A DNA stretch of 64,000 nt from Sipunculus nudus (taxonomy: Eukaryota; Annelida; Sipuncula; Golfingiida; Sipunculidae). Made by a program: the position numbers and the translations under genes. Under the pieces are notes generated by a model. That model was given only the letters and a program-made list of their open reading frames with translations. It did not search any database and was not told the DNA's origin. The stretch spans positions 60,546,250 to 60,610,249 of the forward strand of contig CM049318.1 in the NCBI GenBank assembly GCA_026874595.1, in the 5' to 3' direction. Shown here piece by piece: positions 36,067 to 48,000 of this stretch (position 1 is the first letter of the stretch; each line of letters begins with the position of its first letter).

Positions 36067-39000
36067 CAGGGAAATCTTACTTGTAAGTAGATCATAAGGT
36101 CAGAATTTACAACATAATTACTTGACCAAATTTTGTATCAAACACTGACAATTCAAATGAAAACACGAGCATGCCACAGAACACACACCCCAGATAAGTA
36201 GTGATGTCAGCTCCGATAATGTCCTAATGAGCAACTAGGAATTACTGCTGAGACTGTTCGTGAATCTTCACAACAGCTGAGCTTTTCCTATTAAGTAACC
36301 ACAATTAATAGGTCAGACTGGGACTGACTGAAACAACATGCACATGCCCAAATCAAAGCAATCCATTACAAATGCAGCTAAACATGACTGTCAATGACTA
36401 ACAGAACATGACATCCAAGATCATCAATGACTGCCAATGATGAAAAGACCATAAAAAATCAGGTTGTCAGTGACTAACAGACCATGGCAAGTATGCTGTC
36501 AAATGGCTAACATGTCATGACATATCAGGCTGTCAATGACTAACATTTCATGACAAGTCAGGCTGTCAATGACTAACAGCCACTGCTGTGAATGACTAGG
36601 ATACCAGGTCGTCAGGCTGTGAATGACTAACACAAGACAAGTGATGAGCAGATAGGATCAGCAGTCTTCCTCAATTGAATAGGTAGCATTTGAGTTAATC
36701 ATTGGAACTGTATGTATAATTTATTCTATAAGACCAAAATAGCAATAGGCCAAAGGATATAAAATATTTTCGTAAACAAAAATTTGTCAACTTCATATAA
36801 TTTCAAGGACTTAAGATAACAACACATTTGCAAAACCTCCCTCTTGTTGGACTGGTAACATGGTGGAAGAGGTGCTGCCCCCTGGGGAGTTCTGAATGAA
36901 CTGTCATATGTGAGAGAGAGTGCCCAAAACAACAGCCTGAAAGTGTATAAGATGTATACAAAGCAGCAGATAGAGTCAATTGCACTCAAGAACAGGTGAT
37001 ACTCAGTGACTATAAAATCACGCTACATTTCTTTGGTGCACATTACAGTTTTGTACATGCTTATAACTCAATAACAATTTCAAACAAAATCGTTAAATTC
37101 TATATTGTACAGGTGCTTACACAAGCTAGCTATATAAACAGCACAAAATACAAAGTAAATATAACATTAATATTGTCAAAACTGAGGTAAGACTGAGTGT
37201 TTCATTTAAAGCAAGTAGCTCAGTGTAACTAATATAATTTATTTTTTTCTCAGGTGTGCGTGCTCATTTAAAATGTTCCACACTTCATACATGCTACTAT
37301 CAGACATTACTGTTGACATTAAACCTATTCAGATTCATGTTTCCATATTTGGCACGACAGTGACAACAATAGTAATTCAACTGTTTTTTTTTTGCTGTTC
37401 AAACCATTCTACTTAAACTTTCTTTCTCAAGAGATGGAGGCTGTTTTTAATTAAAGTATGAATTCAAAATTCAGAAGAGTAAAAGAAATTTTATTTAAAA
37501 AGTCTCAATAAAATAAGATAAAATAAAATAAAAAAATATATTTTAAAATAAATTCAAATTCCACATGGGCAATCAAAGTAAACTTGGCCTTAAATGAAAC
37601 CACTTGTAGGTATATAAGTGTACGTAAGGTAGGTAATAAGGATAAACTCTCGGCATGCGAACCACAACAACAGGATGTAGCCGAGAACCTACCTGTACCT
37701 GAACTTTGACCCCAGAGAGAAAAAGTAACGTTTGGCTGGCGGCGTTGGGACATGCAGTCTGAAGAAAGTGTGATGTTCGACACACGATTTCCACAGGTTT
37801 TTACAGGATCTGTAGCTTATCATGTTAAAGCCTATAAGGTTGTCTACATTGTCGTTCTGCAAAAAAAAAAAAATAACAAATAAATGTCACATTGATGTAT
37901 AAGCTCCCCTGATTTTTTTTATTTTGACCTGAATTAAGAGATTATTTAATTTAATTTTTCTGTTTATAACTTTGCTAAAAAACATTTTTTTTTTTAAATA
38001 ATCTTTAAGGATAGGTCCATGGCCTGTTACAGCACTGTCTATTCTATTAGAACAAAAGAAACAATACAAGAATGAAGGGTTATTATTAAGACTTCTGGAT
38101 TTCAGGCTTTATATACACAGGGTAAGGAATAATCCAGAAGTCATAACCCGCCATTAAGACATTAGTTTGATTCTCCCAGGTTCTATGAAGATTTTTTTCT
38201 TAGGCACCAATAGATCTGATGACTTTCAGCTACGAAGTCCAACTCTTTAAAGGTGCCCATTCACCTACTTTTGAAAAATTATTTATGTGGTTTCTGATTT
38301 CCTCTGTGTATATATTAATGTTCTAAGGGTAATTTTTGTTATGAAACGTTCTTATAAGGCCTTCGTGAAGGATGTATGAACTTGTTTATCTACAACATGT
38401 ATGTAAATACAGCAAAGTTGACAAACAGGAAAAAAAGTAACCTAAGGTGGTAGGTTGCATATATGCGGAGGTAGAAATTTCACTTGTTGCAAAATGCCAT
38501 TTGCAAAGCACTGGCTAATCTGACTTGCTGCCAGATGCCATTGTAGAAATTGTTTTGATTAATTGGCAGGCCCTCACATATTATAAACATGTCGATATAA
38601 TCAAAACAAGCAGCCTGTGTGCAGTGATATCCACGTTTTCTGGCCTATTTTTTATAAAAGCTCCAATGGATTACCTTTAGTTTATAAAGGTCAGATAGGT
38701 GACTGGACCACTTTAACCACCAGGCTACATTCCACCCCTACTTTTCTCAAAAAGTGATGAAAAGGATAGGGTAACACTGAAGAAAGAACCAGTTATAATA
38801 ATCTTATTTATTTTACATGGGTTGTACAATCAGCTGTAACTAATACAAAGCACTCTCCATGGCTCAGATGGTGGCGTTTGGTAGTCTGTAGAGGTGGAGT
38901 TAATCGGAGGACCCAGAGAAAACCACCAACCCTATATGGACCGCCACAACCCACTCTCATGACAACTCAAGAGATCAAACCCAGTCGCCAGTGGAGAGAG

Positions 39001-42000
39001 CCAAGCATTTCACCACTGACCGTCCCGAAAAGAACCAGTTAAATTTTGGAACTGGGTGAAAGTTGGTAGTGTACATATACAACTTCCTCAATATGGTTTT
39101 AGAATAAAACAAATTTTTATCATTGTTCTGGTTATATATTGCACATTAACTCTCACCAATTCTCTCCTGAGCTGAATAAAGAACTGCTTCCTCTTGAATG
39201 AGATTTTCACAATTTTTGCCCTAAAAGAAAAAGAGAAGGTATTTACTCTGAAAATGTCTTGATAATATAAATTTAAGCTATGAAAATGAATATGACAGGT
39301 CTTAAGATAACATTCATATTTTGTTTTTACCAATTACATTGAAACATAGCTCGTGCAGTGAGCTGTGCTAAATTCACTGATCTTCCTAGTTTAGTGGAAA
39401 AAATCTGCAATTAACTATAATCATAAAATAAATACAATCATATTTACAGAAACAGGAAATAATTCAAATTACTGCAGCACAGAATGGAACTACATGAATT
39501 AAGAGTATTTACTAAATGAATAAATGCTCACCATGAGAACGTGTTTATTCGAACACCATTTTGAAATACTACAAGCCCCGCAGATGTGACCCCTAGCTGA
39601 ATGTCAAGGTTGCTCTGATCCTGTGACAAAAATAAAGTATAAATATAAATCAAGTATAGCAAACAAGTATAAAAGATAATCTTAAGTTTCTCAAACCAGT
39701 GTCATCCAAATTACAACTACAATCCTTATGCAGCGCTTATACACTTTGTTTGCCTTTTGCTTAACCCTTGCTTGCTTTAGCAGGGTTTGCTTGGTTTCAC
39801 CACCACACAACAGGCATAGGACCAAGAATGTTAACAGACCAATGAGAGCAGGGCATCTCATTGTGCATCCAACTCCAAAACCTGTGATAACCCACTCTCA
39901 TTGGTCCAGATCCTTTCTTGGCTCTGTCACATGCTGCCTGGTGGTGAAACCCAGCAAATCCTCTTTAAGCGAACAGAAATTGAATGAAGGAAGAATGCAG
40001 CATATAACCATGGTGTAAAGGCTATTAATATAAGAACAATTCAGTTCACAGGAATCCAAGTCATTTTCTGCCAACAGAATTCAAGAAACTGCCCATTTAA
40101 CTCTCTCCTGGTATAAAATTGTTTTAATTATAACAAGAGCACCACAAACGTGCATAATACACCCGTCATATCTGGTGACCTCTGACCTCATTAAATATGC
40201 GTGAATTTTTATGAGAAGGTAAGTCAGGTGAAAAACCTCTATTGGTAAATAAGTATAACGAGTTTCATGAAAATCCTTAGGATTTTTGGTAAGTCACAAA
40301 GGTGCATCCAAAATTCCGTGACCTCTGACCTCATTAAATATGCATGGATTTTGCTGGAAATCAAACTTAGGCTAGATATTTTATTGATTAACATTTATGA
40401 TGAGTTTTATCAAAATCCTTTATATTCTTTTTACAAGTTATCACGGCAACCACAAAGAAGCCTAGTGACCTGTGACCTTATTAAATATGTGTGGATGTTG
40501 CTCATAATCAAACTTGGGCGAGATAATCTGTTGGTTAGCAGTCATGGTGATTTTCGTGAAAATCCATCAAAGCCCTGGTAAGTTATCGCGCTGACACTAA
40601 AAGTTAACAGACAGACGGACGGTGGGTATACCATACTGAACTATGCTACCATCCATATACAATTGTAGTTTTTGTATAAAAATGTATTGTCATGAACAAT
40701 AATCCTGTTTTCAGGTCAAGTTAATATAAACACATAGACAGTATTTACACTGCATACACACTAATAGAAAGCAATGTCAACACCCTATCTGGGAGAGAAT
40801 CAATTAACCACAGTCTTTCTGAGTTAATTACAGGCAATAAGGACATAAATTGAAATTAAAGGTTTATCATTCTACCTGATGCCTAGAACAAGGAAGTCAG
40901 ACATATAACAGTCATGTTCACCTGTGTCTGTTCATGGTTAACAATTTCAAACTTCATATTATTCAACAGGTATACAAAAGAATGGTTCACTTCATTTATT
41001 GCTGACCACTCAGCATTTTTTCTTTAGGCTTGTTGTGGCAGTGTTTATGACAGGATAACAGCCCACATAGTTCTTTGCAACAGTTAACATGTGGGCACGG
41101 ATATTTCCAGGCTGCCATCAATTAAAGCATGTGGGCTTGTGGGGGAAAATAAGTCATTCTTATCATCTGCATCATATTAAGAATCCATTCTTTAAGCCCA
41201 CATCTTCTTTTTCAATAGATTCTATACATGTTTATAATGTACATAATCATCACATGGTTGTTTACTGAATGGTTAAGCAACATACTACGATACAATAACA
41301 TTTATATTTCATATTATAAACTCTCATTAGTTATTTCAGGAATATTAAGAAAAATTGATTTCCTGCATCACTGCCAATTTATGATATTTGCACAAAGTAA
41401 TGTAAGACACCTTCACTGTAAAACCATTTTTCTTTCAGTGATGGGTCTTAAATGAGATATCTCATAACACAATATATATATATATATACAATGGCTGGCT
41501 TCATATTTGCATTTGATCTATATATTCACAGTTTAATTTCCACAATCTTACCATAAGTAACCAACAGAGTGTATCCATTATTAAATTAAATATTTAATAA
41601 GTAAGCATAATTTTAGAAATATAACAAGATAATGTATAAGATTTTATATAAAAGAAATCTCAATCAGTTATCTTTAACTAACAGATACAGTTAAATCTAT
41701 TTGATAATAAATATAACACTGATACAGTTACATATGATATTTAATTATACATATATTAAACATGTTATTTGTAATATTCGTCTTTTCCCTTTTGATACTA
41801 CAGGTATTGATAGCATAAGATGACAATGGGAATATAATATAAATGACTGAAGCTCTGTGTACGAGGGCATTTACTAAAGATTTTATCTTCAATTTCCCTT
41901 TTCAAGAATAACACAAACATGAAACACTCGAAAACATATAGCCAACAACAGTTAACTACTGAACTTCAATATCTCAGCAAGTAATTACTGAAACAACCAC

Positions 42001-45000
42001 TGTCACTATTTGGTTGATGGAAATTTTACCAACAATATGGCCATCATTATATCATAGTGATGATGCATCATTCATATAATATAACAATATGGTAATTATG
42101 TAGTTTTTTCATGCAGTAATGTTAGTATCAGATGGTTACTGGCAGTAAGTTAGGTGAGTAAACAAATTAGTATAATCAGTGCACAGAATGCATCTACAGA
42201 TTAAATTATCTGGTTATAAATACAACAGGCATAGCATGATTCAATTGATTCAAATGAATTTAATCAATTAAATTTGTGTGCTAAGCAGCTTGTAAATCTT
42301 GAAAATATTCAGTATGTGTCATATATAACAGTACACATCTTGCAACTGAAAACAATTCATAGCATTATACACTGATACTAAATATTTAACACTATATATT
42401 TAACACAATATTCCAACTATTCACAGTACGAATGCACAGACTGTAATTTAAACTATCACTGACATAATATTATCTAGTTATTACAGTCCATACCATTGCC
42501 TATGTCCACATGTATTTTTTATGATCTCCATCCTTTTTTTACCAGGGTATATACATCTATTCCTCAATAAATTTCAAGGACTTCAGAAGAAAACTTTAAA
42601 AAGTCCCAGTTTTACAAATTGATGGGATCTTCATCAAATTCTGATGCCATGGTCACACCTAAGTTGTAAGAAACCTTAAACTTTTCATAGAAAATACACA
42701 ATATCTGACAAGGTACATATGGAAGGAACTGTAACACAGAAGCTAGCTCTGCTTATAGACTATTCAAGGGTTTAAAAGGAAAGAGCACTCTTTTATAGGA
42801 ACTTCAAGGCTCTTAAATTATTAGTTTTAATTAAAACACTTTCAAGGTTTTCCAAGGACCTGCATGTGCACATTCTGTTTTATAAAGTACATGTAACAAT
42901 TTCTGGTCCAATGGTTGCAAGAGATATTCCATTCCTTGTCTGTGGGAAAAATGCTTTATGTTGCACTGAATCTATTGGGAGAAATGATGATTGAAATATG
43001 ATGTTTCCACTGTTTGCAATGAGTTTATGATGTCAGAAATGGGAAACAAACTTTGGTTATTCAATTTATTTCAATGCAAAATATAATAAATAACTTTTGT
43101 TATGCCACTATTATTTTGCAAAGTCTTAATGATCTGTACTGTCCAGTTTTCCTGGAAACATATCCCCAACATAAACAACCCAAGTCACAATGTAAATACT
43201 TCCATTTCATATCATAAAAATTTACATAAATTCAGCAGAGTATGTGCATTCATACTACGATTTTTATTTTTACAAACTTGTATAAATACATGTGGACTCT
43301 GGTATTCTTTCTATCCATTCTGTTAAGGCATGGACTGTCATCAAAACTATCACTGTTATGAAAAGGACACTAGTTATTACCTAAGATTACACATCAACAA
43401 AATACTAATACACCAGAATAGACCATGCATACAATAATTTATGAAATAAAGGAAAGCTTTCAGATTTTGGACATCCATCATAAAGAAGTGGGAACATGCA
43501 GAACAAAAAATATAAGTTAACAACTAGTATGTTCAACCAGTAGGTCCCTATTGAAATTTGGGAATATTTTCACCAATTGACAGTTTCTAAAAATTAAGCT
43601 GTTATGAATATGAAGTTAAGGCCCAGGCATAATTAACCAAAAATTAAACCAAAACAATACCTAGCAAAATATTTGAGTAATTAAATAAAATCAATATATG
43701 AGAAAACAGTCTAGTTTTACAGCATCGCAACCATACTGAGGAAGGCAAAGGTCACTGGTCACATGCTCAAACAACTACATATAACAGCCTGTTGATTGGC
43801 TGTTTAGCAGCATAAATATCCTTAAAGTGAGGCTGGAAACCCAGGAGAGATGCCATTATACTTGTCCACAAGATTCAGATGAATCAGAAGGTTGCAAAAA
43901 ATTAATATTGGATTTTGTTATGAAGTTCACACCTCATGTTAGACCTCTAGTCCCTCTTCAGCTTCAGTTCAAAATGTTTGATAATATGTTAATTTAAGAG
44001 AATGATTGAGAATTATGGGAAATACTGGTTGAACAGACAATAAACATTGGATATCACTTTGACCAGGGTTTGAAATCTTTCAATTAATTACAGGCCACAC
44101 CTTGGTCTTATAGTATGCATCTCCCAGGCCCTGGCAAATGGATCAGTTGATATTAGTTCTCTTTCATACAGGTGTGAAACCTTTAGGTTAGAAACCTACC
44201 TGCTGAATATGATCTGTTAATTGCACACTAATGGTTTATACCCCCAGACAAATGATCACACTGGAATTATCTAATGAATTACATTTTTCTGAATTCCTGA
44301 CAAACCTCCCACCAGAGGATTAGAATAACTCTCTTTGACACAATGTTTCATCCCTGTGTGTCAGTACAGTAGGTCATCAGCAGTTAGGCCCCTCCAAAAA
44401 TGAAACAGTTCTATGATATCGCCATTTCTATAATTTTTGCTGATCAACATTGTTTTTAGTGAAGGATTTTTGCAATCCTTCAGGTGTGGCCTGTTATTAC
44501 TATAAATGGAATAAATTATTTTTTTTAAATTCAGCTTTCTGTAGAATGCACCCTGCTAGACTTCACAAACGGTTCATGTGGAGAGAAGTTTTCCTATTTC
44601 CCCTTTGGTTAACAAACCTTACCTACCAGACTCAGGTTAACGAACCTTACCTACCAAAGAAGATGTACAAACACAATCACCAAAACGAGGGTCACCACGC
44701 ACAGGATTAGTTTGGTCACGGTGCAATGTCAGTCCACCACACAGCACAAGGGGCAGGGTGGGGTTGTTAATATGCATACACAAGATGCTTACCCTTACCC
44801 TAGCGGGGTGTAAATCCACGCCGTACATTTCCAACCTCCGTGCCTTGTCCAGGTAATTGTATTCTGCATCGGCCGGCGTCTGCCCTCTGAAAATACAGGC
44901 CTGTTAAGCAGAGGCTGCAGCAGTCAAAGAATCAATGCTGTACAGACATGACCAGGCTCGGATTAGCCAGGAAGCAGTCAGCTAGCAGTTCTGTACACGA

Positions 45001-48000
45001 CAGTGGCCAATTAGTCACCACCTACCTGTCAGTGTTACCTGTATTGCAGGGCTCATTATCACAAGACAAGTTACAACTGATATATCATCCCTGGTTTGAT
45101 TATTAATTATACCTTAGGTAGGTGGTATTGTTTTAAGCAGTGTTGGTTTGTATGTGACTAACTATACTCTCAAAGTTCAGAACAAATTTTGGGGATATTT
45201 TCTGGATGGCTTGGCTTAAGATCCAAAAAAGGATCCATTTAATTTTGGATTTCACATAATCTGGATCGCCTTAGTATGTTTTTGTTTATAGGTCTTACCA
45301 CAGAAAGAATTTTCATTGGCAATTTGTACATAGCAGCCAAAGATGAGACTATCATCTTTAACCATTATTCAGGGAAATCAAATTAACTCAATTTAACTTC
45401 TGGATAAACTGTTTCTATTTTTGAATAGATAAGGGAAAGTTAATTTTCTCTGCACAGCTGACCACAAGCAGAATACTATAAGATCATGTATTTACAAAGA
45501 AATCAGCATATTTTCAAATGCCATTCATGTTTTAGCAGATTCCTTGTTCATCATGTCAGATTTGGAAATGGCAGCAAGGCAGTCTTATTGTATGTACAGA
45601 AGTAGTGCACTGAATCAAGGTCATTCTGTCCTCTGTAGCACATAGTCTCTGAAGCACATGATCTGCGTAGCATTTAATCTTGGTAACACATAATCTCTGT
45701 AGCACATGATCTCCTTAGCGTTAGGGCTATAACGATACATCAACAAACAGATACACTGTGATACAAAGCTAAATATCACACTGGTATCATCAAATATCAC
45801 TGTATGGATGCATTTATAATATTTGCTCATCAGATGGTGACACCTGACATTTATTTTAATAAGAGTGTCTTAATATCACATGGGGCATGTCAGTGAAATG
45901 TACAGCATATTTGCTAATGGTTATCCAATTTAACAAAAGTTTAAAGCAGCATTTTCAGAATCATTCCTGAACTATACTGAACAATGAATTTTATTTATGT
46001 TTTGGAGATGAATTTTCAATGAAGCTTGGTTATCTACACTCAAGGAAGAACATTAGCTTGGAATGTAAATTAAAATATATCTTACAATAACAAGGTATCT
46101 CCATAAATATCACACTCTGAGCTAATGTATTTTTACAGCCCTTTATCCTACATACAACTGAAAATATCAATATATACAGACAATCCTGCAAGCCAGCCAG
46201 TTTTTTGTATGTATGCAAAGCAGAACCAAGGCTTCAGAATCCTCACCCTGGGTCGTGCTGACTTGAATATATGAGCACCGTACATATCCAAAAAACGGGC
46301 TTTTTGCAGAAATGCAAACTCAGCGTCAGATGGTCTGTACCCCCTGAGTAGGAAACGTAGAACATGAGAGACACTGACAATGGTTCTCTGCTGATATAAA
46401 ACATTTTGTGAACTGATATTCAAAACATTTCGTGAACTCATTATTTTGTGGTTTTGTCTTTAAAATACAGTGGTCACAATACATTTGTTCTAGTTTCCTT
46501 CCTCTTAACCACTGCTTTGCTGGATATTGCTGCAGGGAAGTTGGCACAGGTCAAAGAATGTTCCAATCAATGTAACTGTAGTTTTGCCTGGCATCAGTAA
46601 AACCTGCAATACTTAGCTCCCATTGGTCAGAACATTCTGGGCTCCGTGCCAGCTTCCCTGGCGGCAATAACTAGCAAACAGTGCAAAAGAAAGCAGTGAG
46701 AATGAGTTCTAGAACAATTGAAGTGTGATCACTGCATAAGAAATGTATCTTCAAAATGTCTCTGAAAAGTATAAAACTGGCAAAAATGGGAGGCCCTCAT
46801 TAACAAGGGGTGTTTCCCTAGATAATCATAAGTTTTTTATGCAGTGACACTTTGGAGGAATTAAAATGTATTACACATGACTTTGAGATGGTGCTGTAAA
46901 TTGAAGGCAGTTCAGTAACTGAATCTATGCACTTTCAGATAAATGGGTTGGGTTCCAAGTTCATGAATTTTGATATCACCAAATTTCATGAAGTTTAAAT
47001 CACCCAAAATAAACATTTCCACGAGGCAAGGCTTTTGGTTGGATTGCAGTGTGTTAGTAAGATTATGCAAATTTTAAAACTAATATTGATGGAAGTTTGT
47101 AAATATGGAGGAATGGGACATGGTGAAGGGAAAGGAACTTTGGTGCAGAATGGGGAAAAGATGTGGATGAGGTGGTATGGTTTTGTCCTTGCGGAGGTAT
47201 GTGTGCTCTACTGAGGGCCCTCTAGTTTTGAATAGTACCACTCATTGAAAATGTCACATTAAGCATAAGACAGCATACAGATAAAAGCTCCAACTAATAC
47301 TGAATGGCATGTCCTGTCACCCAACTTTGCTTCAAAATGACTCTATATTACAAGGATTACATTTTTGTTAGGTCATTATGGATACACCCATAACAATGTG
47401 GTTTTGTGTGGCTGCTGTGGTTGGCACAGAAATACATCATAGCACAAACCACTCGATGTGGTCCAAAATACCAACACTGTCCCCACCACGGTCTCCACAT
47501 GCCTGAAAATAGATGACCCAAACTGCTTACTTAATGCTGCTTTTCCGGATGATATTTTTTTTTTCTTGGTTTTTAACATTCATGAACTGATATAATCACT
47601 GCAGTGTTTCTGGAATTTATTCAATTTGGCCAGACATGCTAGCAGGTTTTTAACCTTATTCATGAGCAAATTTAATGGACTTTTCAATGAATTATAAACA
47701 TCAGTTCTATACTTTTCAAAGCTGTTCTTCACATATTTCTGTTCATATTTCTGTCAGTGCACTGATCAGGCACTCCAACTGCTTCACATTATACTGACTC
47801 TATATCATTTTGAGATCTCAAAGATGATGAAGGCGTTTTTCTAGCTCAGATGCCGTTATAATCTCAACAGGGGTAGATGTATCCTAAGTCCAAAAAGAAC
47901 CAACTAAAAGCTTTATTTGTAAATGCCAAAATTTTCAGCCATGCACTTATGTAGGAATAAAAATTTGGTGACAGATTCCAACTGCTTCAAAATTCAAGGA

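Noticed and set aside
20959-46142. 8-bp target duplications for the AGGGCTGTAACGATAC elements
   Set aside because: I compared flanks of all three copies and found no convincing match, so the hAT assignment stays tentative.
46148-46441. 97-codon minus frame as an independent protein
   Set aside because: It is exon 9a read through both splice sites into intron and element sequence.
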